Shown here piece after piece: positions 1 to 8,382 of a stretch of DNA of 64,000 nucleotides; the first letter of the stretch is position 1; every line of letters begins with the position of its first letter. The notes under the pieces are model-generated. The model made no database searches and was not told the DNA's origin. It saw only the letters and a list, made by a program, of their open reading frames with translations. The stretch lies in NCBI RefSeq assembly GCF_902729425.1, contig NZ_CACVCH010000049.1, positions 23,484 to 87,483 on the forward strand. Direction: 5' to 3'. The DNA is from Magnetospirillum sp. SS-4. GTDB lineage: Bacteria; Pseudomonadota; Alphaproteobacteria; Rhodospirillales; Magnetospirillaceae. The position numbers and the translations under genes are program-made.

Positions 1-858
1 CGCGGCAAGGCCATGGTCAACCTGCTGCCGCTGGACGAGGGCGAGACCATCTCCACCATCATGCCGCTGCCCGAGGATGAATCCACCTGGGGCGACCTGC
101 ATGTGGTGTTCACCACCTCGAACGGCGACGTCAGGCGCAACCTGCTGTCCGACTTCACCGAGGTCCGGGCCAACGGCAAGATCGCCATGAAGCTGTCGGA
201 CGGCGAACGGCTGATCGCGGTGCAGACCTGTTCCGAGACCGACGACATGCTGCTGGCGACCCGCATGGGCAAGGCCATCCGCTTTCCGGTTCCCGAGGTT
301 CGGGTCTTCAAGGGCCGCGATTCCACCGGCGTTCGCGGCATCCGGCTGGAGGACGGGGACGAGGTCATCTCCATGTCCATCCTCCGCCATGTGGATTTCG
401 AGTCCGAGACCCGCGATTCCTACCTGCGCGGCGACCTGCCGGCCGACCAGTCCGAGAAGATGGCGGCGCAAGAGCAATATATCCTGACGGTCACCGAGAA
501 CGGCTTCGGCAAGCGCACCTCGGCCTACGAGTACCGCATCACCGGCCGTGGCGGCCAGGGCATCGCCAATATCGACATGACCGACAAGACCGGTCCGGTG
601 GTGGCCTCGTTCCCCGTCAATCATGAGGACGACATCATGCTGGTCAGCGACGGCGGCAAGCTGATCCGCATGCCGGTCGACGACATCCGCATCGTCGGCC
701 GCCGCACCCAGGGCGTCACCCTGCTGCGCACCGCCGAGGGCGAGCGGGTGGTGTCGGCGGCCAGGCTGTGCGACATCGCCGGCGGAAACGACGACGGCGA
801 GGATGCCGGCGGGGACCTGGACGGTGACGAGGCCGTGGCGGGAGGCGAGGATGACTAG
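1..858 (+). CDS. gyrA: DNA gyrase subunit A, C-terminal part (5' end outside window)
   Basis: This is the carboxy-terminal 285 residues of GyrA, the breakage-reunion subunit of DNA gyrase, which introduces negative supercoils in the cytoplasm. The reading frame is open from base 1, so the catalytic tyrosine domain lies upstream of the window. What is visible is the beta-pinwheel DNA-wrapping domain: repeated blades carry motifs such as GRDSTGVRGI, GRGGQGI and GRRTQGV. The protein ends in a strongly acidic tail rich in Asp, Glu and Gly (last ~25 residues); such tails modulate wrapping in other gyrases. The stop codon overlaps the coaD start by 8 bases, so the two are probably co-transcribed. 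ParC is the main alternative, but the regular pinwheel repeats and acidic tail favour GyrA. Confidence 0.93.
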   Translation, partial: RGKAMVNLLPLDEGETISTIMPLPEDESTWGDLHVVFTTSNGDVRRNLLSDFTEVRANGKIAMKLSDGERLIAVQTCSETDDMLLATRMGKAIRFPVPEVRVFKGRDSTGVRGIRLEDGDEVISMSILRHVDFESETRDSYLRGDLPADQSEKMAAQEQYILTVTENGFGKRTSAYEYRITGRGGQGIANIDMTDKTGPVVASFPVNHEDDIMLVSDGGKLIRMPVDDIRIVGRRTQGVTLLRTAEGERVVSAARLCDIAGGNDDGEDAGGDLDGDEAVAGGEDD

Positions 859-1357
859 ACGTGTCGGATTGTATCCCGGAACCTTCGATCCCATCACCAA
901 TGGCCATCTCGACATCGTCGCCCGCGCCGCCCGGCAGGTGGACCACCTGATCGTCGCCGTGGCGGTCAATGCCGGCAAGGGGCCGCTGTTCAACCTGGAC
1001 GAGCGGGTAGCCATGGCCGAGGCCGAGATGGCGGATCTCATCGCCACCCAGGGCGTCAGCATCGAGGTCCGCCCCTTCGAGACCCTGCTGGTCAATTTCA
1101 GCAAGTCCTGCGGCGCCAATCTGATCGTGCGCGGCCTGCGCGCCGTGTCGGATTTCGAGTACGAATTCCAGATGGCCGGCATGAACGCCCGCATCAGCCC
1201 CGAGATCGAGACCATGTTCCTGATGGCCTCCGAACGCTGCCAGTTCATCTCGTCGCGCTTCGTCAAGGAGATCGGGCGGCTGGGCGGCGACATCTCCCAG
1301 TTCGTCAGCTCGCGGGTGAAGGCGAGACTGGACGAGAAATTCAGCCAGTTGGCATAG
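851..1357 (+). CDS. coaD: Phosphopantetheine adenylyltransferase
   Basis: CoaD transfers AMP from ATP to 4'-phosphopantetheine, the penultimate step of coenzyme A synthesis. The 168-residue protein has the family's usual length. It opens with the nucleotidyltransferase signature PGTFDPITNGHLDI (ATP-binding T-x-G-H type, residues ~8-21) and carries the C-terminal ISSR signature in QFISSRFVKEIG. The start is ATG 851, which lies inside the end of gyrA (8-base overlap); an upstream in-frame start at 803 would add unrelated residues, and the family signature begins right after ATG 851. Translation is probably coupled to gyrA. Confidence 0.96.
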   Translation: MTRRVGLYPGTFDPITNGHLDIVARAARQVDHLIVAVAVNAGKGPLFNLDERVAMAEAEMADLIATQGVSIEVRPFETLLVNFSKSCGANLIVRGLRAVSDFEYEFQMAGMNARISPEIETMFLMASERCQFISSRFVKEIGRLGGDISQFVSSRVKARLDEKFSQLA

Positions 1358-1431
1358 CCAGTCGGCAGAGACAGTCATCGGTCCGGGCGGAAATGGTTCC
1401 GGCGGGCCGGCCCAAGGACGAGGAGGACCGC

Positions 1432-1911
1432 GTGGACGCCGAGAATACTCTTTACCTGGACCTGAAGGATGGCCGCGTGGTCATCGAACTGCGCCCCGAT
1501 CTGGCCCCCAACCATGTCGCCCGCATCAAGGAACTGGCGCGGGAGGGCTTTTACGACGGCCTCAAGTTCCATCGGGTGATCGACGGCTTCATGGCCCAGA
1601 CCGGCTGTCCCAAGGGCACCGGAACCGGCGGTTCCGGTCAGAACCTCAAGGCCGAGTTCTCCAAGGAGAAGCATGTGCGCGGCACCTGCTCCATGGCGCG
1701 GGCCGCCAGCCCGGACAGCGCCGATTCCCAGTTCTTCATCGTGTTCGAGCCCGCCTCGCACCTGGACGGCAAGTATACCGTCTGGGGGCAGGTCACCGAG
1801 GGCATGGACCATGTGGACGCCATCAAGCGGGGCAGCGCCCGGGCCAATGGCAGCGTCGATTCTCCCGATTCCATCATCCGCCTGCGTGTCGCGGCGGATT
1901 GCCAGGACTGA
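1432..1911 (+). CDS. ppiB: Cytoplasmic cyclophilin-type peptidyl-prolyl isomerase (GTG start)
   Basis: This is a 159-residue single-domain cyclophilin that catalyses cis-trans isomerisation of Xaa-Pro bonds. The active-site arginine segment FHRVIDGFMAQTG, the SQFFI strand and the HLDGKYTVWG segment are all present, and there is no signal peptide. The start is chosen as GTG 1432: a perfect AGGAGG lies at 1421-1426 with 5-base spacing. The upstream in-frame ATG at 1393 would put this Shine-Dalgarno sequence inside the gene and add a charged non-conserved extension. The next gene is a secreted paralogue with near-identical core motifs, so the pair looks like a tandem duplication serving two compartments. 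Confidence 0.93.
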   Translation: MDAENTLYLDLKDGRVVIELRPDLAPNHVARIKELAREGFYDGLKFHRVIDGFMAQTGCPKGTGTGGSGQNLKAEFSKEKHVRGTCSMARAASPDSADSQFFIVFEPASHLDGKYTVWGQVTEGMDHVDAIKRGSARANGSVDSPDSIIRLRVAADCQD

Positions 1912-1918
1912 CGACACC

Positions 1919-2476
<558 letters not shown>

Positions 2477-2501
2477 GGCGCATTCGGTCAGGCCGCCCGC
2501 C

Positions 2502-4727
2502 ATGCGCCGTTTCGGCATCGGGCAATCGCCATCGCGGCTGGAGGACCGGCGCTTTCTCGTCGGCGGCGGCCGCTACACCGACGATATCGACCTGGACGGT
2601 CAGGCATGCGGCTGGGTGGTGCGCAGCCTGCTGCCCCACGCCGACATCGTCGTCCATGCCGATTCCGCCCGCGCCATGCCGGGAGTCCTGCTGGTTCTGA
2701 CCGCCGAAGACATGGCGCGTGACGGCATCGGCCCCATGCCGTGCGGCTTCATGCCCCAGGGGCAGCCGCCGCCCCGCCTGCGGCCGGTCCTGGCCGGCCC
2801 CCGGGTCCGCTATGCCGGCGAGGCGGTCGCCTTCGTGGTGGCGGAAACGGCGCTTCAGGCCCGCGATGCCGCCGAGGCGGTGACGGTGGATTACAGTGAA
2901 TTGCCTGCGGCGGCCGGCACCATTGCCGCCGCCACCGAGACGGCTCTGGTCTGGGAAATGGGCGATCGGGCGGCGGTCGATGCCGCCTGTGCGGGCGCGG
3001 CGCGGGTGGTGGAGCTTGAGCTGGTCAACAACCGCCTCGCCCCCACCGCCATGGAACCGCGCGCCTGCCTGGCGCGGCCGCTGGCCGGCGGCAGGCTGGA
3101 AATGATCGCCGGCAGTCAGGGGGTGCATTCGGTCAGGGACGGGTTGGCCGGCATTCTGGGCGTCGCGCCCGAGACGCTGGATGTGATCACCCCCGATGTC
3201 GGCGGCGGTTTCGGCCTCAAGATCGGCCCGTTTCCCGAGCAGGTCATGGCCCTCGCGGCGGCGCGGCGCCTGGGCCGTCCGGTCAAGTGGGTCGCGGACC
3301 GCACCGAAAGCTTCCTGTCCGACACCCACGGGCGCGGCCATGCCAGTACCGCCCGGCTGGCGCTGGACAGGGACGGCCGCTTCCTGGGGCTCTGCGTCGA
3401 GACCACCGCCGACCTGGGGGCCTATGTGTCGCTTTACGGCGCCTTCGTTCCCACCCTGGCCGGCACCGGCATGCTGACCGGGGTCTACGACATTCCCGCC
3501 TTTCACGCCCGCGTGCGCGGCGTTTACACCAACACCTCTCCGGTGGACGCCTATCGCGGCGCCGGCCGGCCCGAGGCCGCCTACCTGATCGAGCGGCTGG
3601 TGGACGTGGCCGCCCGCGAAACCGGGCTATCACCGGTGGAGATCAGAGAGCGCAACTTTATTCGGCCCGAGGCGTTTCCCTATGCCACCCAGGGGCGTCA
3701 CACCTATGATTCGGGCGAGTTCGCCCGGGTGATGGAAGCGGCGCTGGCCCGCGCCGACTGGGCCGGATTCGAGGCCCGCCGCGCCGAGGCCCGGACAAGG
3801 GGAAGGCTGCGCGGCATCGGGCTGGCCTATTACATCGAGGTGTGCGGCGGCACCGGCGGCGAGGCCGCCGACCTGACGCTGCATCCCGATGGCACCGCCG
3901 AACTGCTGGTCGGCACCCAGTCCAACGGCCAGGGGCACGAGACCGCCTTTCCCCAGATGATCGCCGCCGAACTGGGACTGGCCCCGGAGGAAATCCGCTT
4001 CGTCCAGGGCGATTCCCGGCGCATCGCCACGGGGGGCGGTACCGGTGGGTCGCGGTCGCTGTCGCAGCAGGGCGGCGCCATCGTCCGGGCGGTCGAGGAA
4101 CTGGTGGACCGGCTAAGGCCCCTGGCGGCAGGCCTGATGCAGGCGGAACCGTCCGAGACCACCTTCGCCGCCGGCCGCTTTGCCGCCGGGTCGCGTTCGG
4201 TCGCCTTCGCCGAGGTGCTGCGCGAGCACGGCCGTCCCATCACCGCGGTCTCGCGCTTCAAGCCCGAGGCCTCGACCTTTCCCAATGGCTGTCATGTCTG
4301 CGAGGTCGAGGTCGATCCCCAGACCGGCGAGCCCGAGATCAAGCGCTATACCATCGTCGACGATGTCGGCGTGGTGCTCAATCCGCTGCTGCTGAAGGGG
4401 CAGATCATCGGCGGCGCCGTCCAGGGCATCGGCCAGGCGCTGCTGGAACATGCCCGCTTCGATCCCGGCAGCGCCCAGCCGCTGACGTCGAGCCTGATCG
4501 ATTATGCCGTGCCGAGGGCGGAACACATCCCCCATATCGACTTCTCCACCATCGAGATTCCTTGCCGCACCCATCCGCTCGGCATCAAAGGGGCCGGCGA
4601 GGCCGGCACCATCGGCGCCGCCCCGGCGGTGATCAACGCCCTGTGCGACGCGCTGGACATCCGTCACATCGACATGCCGGCGACGCCGCTGGCGATCTGG
4701 CAAACCCTGAGAAAGACACCCGCATGA
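2502..4727 (+). CDS. Xanthine dehydrogenase/CoxL-family molybdenum hydroxylase, large subunit
   Basis: This is a 741-residue molybdopterin-binding subunit of the xanthine dehydrogenase/aldehyde oxidase/CO dehydrogenase family. The N-terminal a/b-hammerhead domain (about residues 10-120) is followed by two Mo-cofactor domains with GGGFGLKIGP, the AYRGAGRPEA loop, the TGGGTGGSRS segment and the C-terminal GIKGAGEAGTIGA, which holds the catalytic glutamate of the family. AYRGAGR is the form II ('CoxL-like') loop, not the AYxCSFR of true CO dehydrogenase, so CO oxidation is unlikely; an aldehyde or N-heterocycle hydroxylase is more probable. No FAD subunit or [2Fe-2S] small subunit is adjacent, which is unusual. 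The gene ends in an ATGA overlap with cysQ. The substrate is unknown. Confidence 0.87.
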   Translation: MRRFGIGQSPSRLEDRRFLVGGGRYTDDIDLDGQACGWVVRSLLPHADIVVHADSARAMPGVLLVLTAEDMARDGIGPMPCGFMPQGQPPPRLRPVLAGPRVRYAGEAVAFVVAETALQARDAAEAVTVDYSELPAAAGTIAAATETALVWEMGDRAAVDAACAGAARVVELELVNNRLAPTAMEPRACLARPLAGGRLEMIAGSQGVHSVRDGLAGILGVAPETLDVITPDVGGGFGLKIGPFPEQVMALAAARRLGRPVKWVADRTESFLSDTHGRGHASTARLALDRDGRFLGLCVETTADLGAYVSLYGAFVPTLAGTGMLTGVYDIPAFHARVRGVYTNTSPVDAYRGAGRPEAAYLIERLVDVAARETGLSPVEIRERNFIRPEAFPYATQGRHTYDSGEFARVMEAALARADWAGFEARRAEARTRGRLRGIGLAYYIEVCGGTGGEAADLTLHPDGTAELLVGTQSNGQGHETAFPQMIAAELGLAPEEIRFVQGDSRRIATGGGTGGSRSLSQQGGAIVRAVEELVDRLRPLAAGLMQAEPSETTFAAGRFAAGSRSVAFAEVLREHGRPITAVSRFKPEASTFPNGCHVCEVEVDPQTGEPEIKRYTIVDDVGVVLNPLLLKGQIIGGAVQGIGQALLEHARFDPGSAQPLTSSLIDYAVPRAEHIPHIDFSTIEIPCRTHPLGIKGAGEAGTIGAAPAVINALCDALDIRHIDMPATPLAIWQTLRKTPA

Positions 4728-5503
4728 CCCTGCCCGCCGACCCGTCCACGCTGCTGGCCCCCCTGGAGGACCTGGCGCGCCGGGCCGGCGCCGCCATCCT
4801 GGAGGTCTATCACTCGGACTTCGCGGTCGAGACCAAGGGCGATTCCTCGCCGGTGACAGCGGCCGACCAGCGGGCCGAGGCCATCATCCTGCCCGGCCTG
4901 GCGGAGCTGACCCCCGGCATTCCGGTGGTGGCCGAGGAGGAAGCGGCGGCGGGACGGATTCCCGAGGTCGGTGATGGTCCGTTCTGGCTGGTGGACCCGC
5001 TGGACGGAACCAAGGAGTTCGTCAAGCGCAATGGCGAGTTCACCGTCAATATCGGCCTGATCCGGGACGGTGTGCCGGTCCTGGGGGTGGTGCTGGCGCC
5101 GGCCCAGGGCGTGTTGTGGTCGGGAGCCGCCGGGCGAGGGGCCTTCCGGGTGGACCCGGACGGACACCGCGCCGCCATCGCCTGCCGGCCGCTGCCCGCC
5201 GTCGGTGCGGTGGTGCTGACCAGCCGTTCGCACCGCGAACCGGCGGCGCTGGAAGCCTGGATGGCCCGGTTTCCCGGCGCCAGCCTCGATTTCGCCGGCT
5301 CGTCGCTGAAATTCTGCAAGGTGGCGGAGGGATCGGCCGACCTGTATCCCCGTTTCGGTCCGACCTCGGAATGGGACACCGCCGCCGCCTCGGCGGTGCT
5401 GCTGGCCGCCGGCGGTAGCGTCACCACTTTCGACGGTCTGCCGCTGGCCTATGCCAAGCCCAATTTCCGCAATCCTGATTTCATCGCCCGGGGCAAGTCT
5501 TGA
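4724..5503 (+). CDS. cysQ: 3'(2'),5'-bisphosphate nucleotidase CysQ (inositol monophosphatase family)
   Basis: CysQ hydrolyses 3'-phosphoadenosine 5'-phosphate, the by-product of sulfate assimilation, to AMP and phosphate. The 259-residue protein has the metal-dependent lithium-sensitive phosphatase signatures: VAEEEAAAG (first metal ligand region, about residues 70-78), WLVDPLDGTKEF (about 88-99, the canonical DPLDGT) and SEWDTAAASAVL near the C-terminus. The KEF after the DGT motif and the SLKFCKVAEG strand favour CysQ over inositol monophosphatase. It starts at ATG 4724 within an ATGA overlap with the molybdenum hydroxylase gene, so it is probably translationally coupled to it. Confidence 0.9.
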   Translation: MTLPADPSTLLAPLEDLARRAGAAILEVYHSDFAVETKGDSSPVTAADQRAEAIILPGLAELTPGIPVVAEEEAAAGRIPEVGDGPFWLVDPLDGTKEFVKRNGEFTVNIGLIRDGVPVLGVVLAPAQGVLWSGAAGRGAFRVDPDGHRAAIACRPLPAVGAVVLTSRSHREPAALEAWMARFPGASLDFAGSSLKFCKVAEGSADLYPRFGPTSEWDTAAASAVLLAAGGSVTTFDGLPLAYAKPNFRNPDFIARGKS

Positions 5504-5509
5504 ATTTCC

Positions 5510-5538
5510 TTGCTTTTTTGGCGATTTTCCCTTACTAT
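5510..5538 (+). promoter_or_regulatory. Sigma-70-type promoter directly after cysQ
   Basis: TTGCTT at 5510-5515 and TACTAT at 5533-5538 are separated by exactly 17 bases of T-rich sequence. The site begins just after the cysQ stop and no protein gene follows on this strand for more than 11 kb. The predicted start at about 5545 leads straight into the hairpin series annotated as a candidate small RNA. Confidence 0.6.
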
Positions 5539-5544
5539 TCCAAG

Positions 5545-5708
5545 GTGGCTGTCCCCTCGGCCACTTGACGGTCACCGCGATGCACGAACGGTGACTGTGG
5601 GGGTGTCGGCAAGCCGATGACGGTTGCGGTGGCGTTTCCGCCGCAGGCAGGCGCCCCGGAACCAAGCGTAAGTAAAGGCCGCCGGACCCAATGCCGGCGG
5701 CCTTCTCG
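5545..5708 (+). ncRNA. Candidate small non-coding RNA with C-rich loop
   Basis: This intergenic stretch has its own promoter and terminator but no convincing reading frame. Visible helices are: a 7-bp stem 5543-5549/5560-5566 whose 10-base loop contains CCCCTC; a 10-bp stem 5568-5577/5589-5598 with one G-T wobble; a 4-bp stem with loop CAAG at 5606-5617; a GC-rich hairpin at about 5627-5643; and the 11-bp terminator stem 5675-5704. A pyrimidine-rich loop able to pair with Shine-Dalgarno sequences is typical of alphaproteobacterial trans-acting sRNAs. Its family is not recognised: it lacks visible 6S, SRP, tmRNA or RNase P signatures. It could instead be a structured 3' region of cysQ mRNA, but the promoter argues for an independent transcript of about 165 nt. 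Confidence 0.5.
5675..5708. terminator. Bidirectional GC-rich terminator hairpin
   Basis: AAGGCCGCCGG (5675-5685) pairs perfectly with CCGGCGGCCTT (5694-5704) across an 8-base loop. On the + strand CTTCTCGTT follows; on the - strand the stem is followed by CCTTTACTT. It lies 22 bp beyond the stop of the minus-strand channel gene, so it can end both that transcript and the candidate sRNA. The T-tracts are short, hence moderate confidence. Confidence 0.6.
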
Positions 5709-5725
5709 TTGGTGGGGGGCTTGGC

Positions 5726-6373
5726 TTACGGCTTGGGCGTCTTGCGGCCGATCAGGGCGCGGGCGGCCTTGGTCTGCCAGCCGAATCGCACCGAGACGAA
5801 GCGGATCAGCAAGATCGTGGCGATTCCGGCCAGGGCCGCCGGCTGTGCCGGAATTGCCAATCCCAGCACCAGTAGGGCGAAGACCGCGCTGCCGGCCAGG
5901 GCGGCGGCGGCATAGAACTCGCCGGGGCGGAACACCAGCGGTTCCTCGCGGGTGATGAGGTCGCGGATCACGCCGCCGCCGACCGCGTTGATGACGCCGA
6001 TCAGCAGGGCGGACCCCCACGACAGTCCGGCCATCAGCGCCTTTTGCGTGCCGACCATGGCGTAGAGGCCCAGTCCCAGCGCGTCCACCGACAAGAAGAT
6101 CAGGGTGAAGCGGTTCAAGATGTCGCCGAACACCAGGCTGACCACCACGGCGGCGAAGACGGCGATCAGGTAATGGGACGCCATCACCGCCGGAACCTGT
6201 TGCAGGAACAGGCCGTCGCGCAGCAGGCCGCCTCCCAGTCCGGTGATCAGGGCCAGGAAGAAGACGCCGACGAAATCGTATTCCTTGCGCATGGCGGTCA
6301 GGCCGCCGGTGATGGCGAAGAAGAAGGTGGCGCCCACGTCGAAGGCCAGGGGAAGGGTGAACTGGTCGGTCAT
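5726..6373 (-). CDS. TRIC-type (UPF0126/YicG family) cation channel membrane protein
   Basis: This 215-residue integral membrane protein is from the UPF0126/YicG family, the bacterial relatives of trimeric intracellular cation channels. Two tandem homologous halves are visible, each starting with a conserved glycine-rich region: FAITGGLTAMRKEYDFVGVFFLALITGLGGGLLRD in the first and GVINAVGGGVIRDLI in the second, giving about seven transmembrane helices. The GGGxxRD motif in both halves is the family hallmark. Related genes in other proteobacteria are often under glycine riboswitches, but here only 28 bases separate the start from the upstream FkbM gene, so it is probably the last gene of that transcript. 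Confidence 0.9.
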   Translation of the reverse strand: MTDQFTLPLAFDVGATFFFAITGGLTAMRKEYDFVGVFFLALITGLGGGLLRDGLFLQQVPAVMASHYLIAVFAAVVVSLVFGDILNRFTLIFLSVDALGLGLYAMVGTQKALMAGLSWGSALLIGVINAVGGGVIRDLITREEPLVFRPGEFYAAAALAGSAVFALLVLGLAIPAQPAALAGIATILLIRFVSVRFGWQTKAARALIGRKTPKP

Positions 6374-6401
6374 CGGACACCTTCCCGTTGGTTGGGGGAC
6401 G

Positions 6402-7292
6402 TTAACAATGGTCCTTGATGTTGAGGAAATGCAGCAACAGGTTTCGTTGCCGCAGCGAGGCGAGATAGCGCGCCCGGATCTGGGTGCAGCGCCGGCGGTC
6501 GAATTCTCCCAGCAGCAACGTCACCAGGTCGTACGAGCCGTAGACCACGTCCAGCACCGCCGCGGCCTTGAGCAGGGCGTCGTCGCCATAGGCATCCAGC
6601 CGGGTGAAGTCGCGAACGAAAATGGCGTCGGCCCACAGCAGCTGGCTCATGGGCAGAAACGGATTGGGCGGCTGGAACGGCCGGAACGGACGGCCGGCGC
6701 AATCGATCATCTTGTGCAGCACGAATCCCTGATCGCGCAGGAACACCTGGATGTCGCCGAACAGCGGCTGATCCCGGTAAAGCGGCATGAACTCGACTTC
6801 GCACTCGATCACCACGGTATCGGCCAGCTTGCCGGTGCCATGCCGCATGACCTCCAGCTCCGATCCCTGGACATCCAGCTTGATGTAATCCACTTCCAGG
6901 TCGTCGATATCGTCCAGGCGGGTGGTTTGCACCTCCTCGGACCGGACCACGCGGAAATTATCCTCGGCCAGGGTGGCGCCGATGGTGGAAAACAGGTCGA
7001 TCACCTCGGGGTTGGGGAGCAGCAGTGAGCTGCACCCCGGATACCGGGTGACGTTGAACGTTGCCGGTTCGCCATTGCCCAGGAATACCGGCAGATAGCG
7101 ATAGGGACCGGGACGGCCTTGCAGGCGCGCGAATTCCTCGGGATTGGGTTCGAAGCCGGTAACCGTCGCCAGGCCGCTTCCCAGCAATTTGTCGTAGCGT
7201 TCCTGGCCTTCGCTCATGGCGCCGACGTCAACGATGCTGATCTGGGGAATTGGATTGTCGATGATGTCTTGAAAACTGGGTGACTTGGCCAT
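6402..7292 (-). CDS. FkbM family methyltransferase
   Basis: This 296-residue SAM-dependent methyltransferase resembles FkbM, whose members O-methylate sugars or polyketides. The SAM-binding motif I region is SIVDVGAMSEGQERYDKLL (about residues 19-37), motif TGFEPNPEEF follows, and the family-typical YIKLDVQGSELEVMRHG lies near residue 135. It follows the nucleotide-sugar genes after a 171-bp gap that shows no clear promoter, so methylation of a surface glycan residue is the likely role. The ATG at 7292 sits at the beginning of the conserved region and the length is within the usual range. The acceptor is unknown. Confidence 0.85.
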   Translation of the reverse strand: MAKSPSFQDIIDNPIPQISIVDVGAMSEGQERYDKLLGSGLATVTGFEPNPEEFARLQGRPGPYRYLPVFLGNGEPATFNVTRYPGCSSLLLPNPEVIDLFSTIGATLAEDNFRVVRSEEVQTTRLDDIDDLEVDYIKLDVQGSELEVMRHGTGKLADTVVIECEVEFMPLYRDQPLFGDIQVFLRDQGFVLHKMIDCAGRPFRPFQPPNPFLPMSQLLWADAIFVRDFTRLDAYGDDALLKAAAVLDVVYGSYDLVTLLLGEFDRRRCTQIRARYLASLRQRNLLLHFLNIKDHC

Positions 7293-7463
7293 GCCGACTC
7301 CTGGTCAATTCCGGCGGCCGAACCGCGTCAGACTCATCCCATACTATCCGGAGCGGATCAAGTCGGGCCAGACTGGCGACGGGCTTGTTTCTCCTGGATA
7401 CTTTCACCGACGGCGAATGCCGGGGGAAGCGATTGTGGTATGCGGACGGCCATCGGCATCATG

Positions 7464-8381
7464 TCACTGGCAGGCGGCCAGTGTGCGGACGACCGCGACG
7501 CCCAGGGCGTGGTCGCCGGTTCCGCCGGCCGCCACTGCCGCCGCGAACAGGCGGACGGCGCGGGTCAGCGGCAATTCCGGCTCCACGGCCAGGGGCTCGC
7601 CGGGGCCGGCGGGCCACGCGAAGCCGTTGGTGGGCGGGTGGCGGGTCAGCTTGTCGGCGGCGGTGTCGTCCAGCAGCAAGATGCCGCGTTCGCCATGCGC
7701 GGCGAAGCGGCGCACCCGGTGCTCCATCAGATTGCCGCAGCGGATGCGGGCCTCGATTCCATCGGCGAAGGTCAGGGTCAGCGCCACCAGGGCCCCCTCG
7801 CCACCGTCCATGTCGCGCCGCTCCTCGGTGCGGGCCGAGCAGGATCGCGGCGGCCGCCCCATCAGGTCCAGCGCCATGGCGACGTCGTGGGCGCCCCAGT
7901 CCCACAGCACCGGGGGCTCGCGGCGGAAGGGGCCGTGATTGCCGGCCTCGCCGCGAATGGCGCGCAGCGGCCCCAGCGAGGGTAGGGCGGCTTTCAGCAC
8001 CGCCCAGGCCGGCTGGAACAATTGGGTATGCTCGACCCAGACCAGCACCCCGGCGGCTTCGGCGGCGCGCGCCACCGCCTCGGCCTCGGCCAGGTCCAGG
8101 GTCAGCGGCTTTTCCACCAGAACCGGCTTGCCGGCCCTGATCGCGGCCAGGGCGATCCCGGCATGGGTGGCGGGAGGGGTGGCGACGATGACCGCGTCCA
8201 CGTCGTCGGCGGCGACGACAGTCCGCCAATCGGGCTCGACGATGCAGCCCGGTGGTGCCAGGGACAGCGTCCCGGCGTTGCCGCTGGCGATGCGGACGAG
8301 GCGCAGGCCCGGCAGGCCGGCGATGGTGCGGATGTAATTGCGGCCCCAGCGCCCGGCTCCGATCAGGGCGAGGCGCACCAT
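7464..8381 (-). CDS. Gfo/Idh/MocA family oxidoreductase
   Basis: This is a 305-residue NAD(P)-dependent sugar oxidoreductase. The Rossmann dinucleotide-binding motif ALIGAGRWGRNYIR opens the protein (residues 5-18) and the family's EKPLTLDLAEAEAV (catalytic lysine of the EKP motif) lies near residue 92, followed by VWVEHTQLFQPAW. It is rather short for the family (usually 330-380 residues), with the loss in the C-terminal a/b domain. One base separates its start from the stop of the upstream epimerase gene, so it belongs to the sugar operon. It may oxidise or reduce a nucleotide-linked keto-sugar. Confidence 0.87.
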   Translation of the reverse strand: MVRLALIGAGRWGRNYIRTIAGLPGLRLVRIASGNAGTLSLAPPGCIVEPDWRTVVAADDVDAVIVATPPATHAGIALAAIRAGKPVLVEKPLTLDLAEAEAVARAAEAAGVLVWVEHTQLFQPAWAVLKAALPSLGPLRAIRGEAGNHGPFRREPPVLWDWGAHDVAMALDLMGRPPRSCSARTEERRDMDGGEGALVALTLTFADGIEARIRCGNLMEHRVRRFAAHGERGILLLDDTAADKLTRHPPTNGFAWPAGPGEPLAVEPELPLTRAVRLFAAAVAAGGTGDHALGVAVVRTLAACQ

Positions 8382-8382
8382 G

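Noticed and set aside
2502..4727. True CO dehydrogenase CoxL
   Set aside because: The active-site loop is AYRGAGR rather than AYxCSFR, and no coxS or coxM gene adjoins it.
5545..5708. 6S RNA, SRP RNA, tmRNA or a cobalamin riboswitch
   Set aside because: The structured stretch lacks their conserved sequences and does not precede a gene on the same strand that it could control.
6374..6401. Glycine riboswitch expected before a TRIC/UPF0126 gene
   Set aside because: Only 28 bases separate it from the upstream FkbM gene; there is no room for the aptamer.
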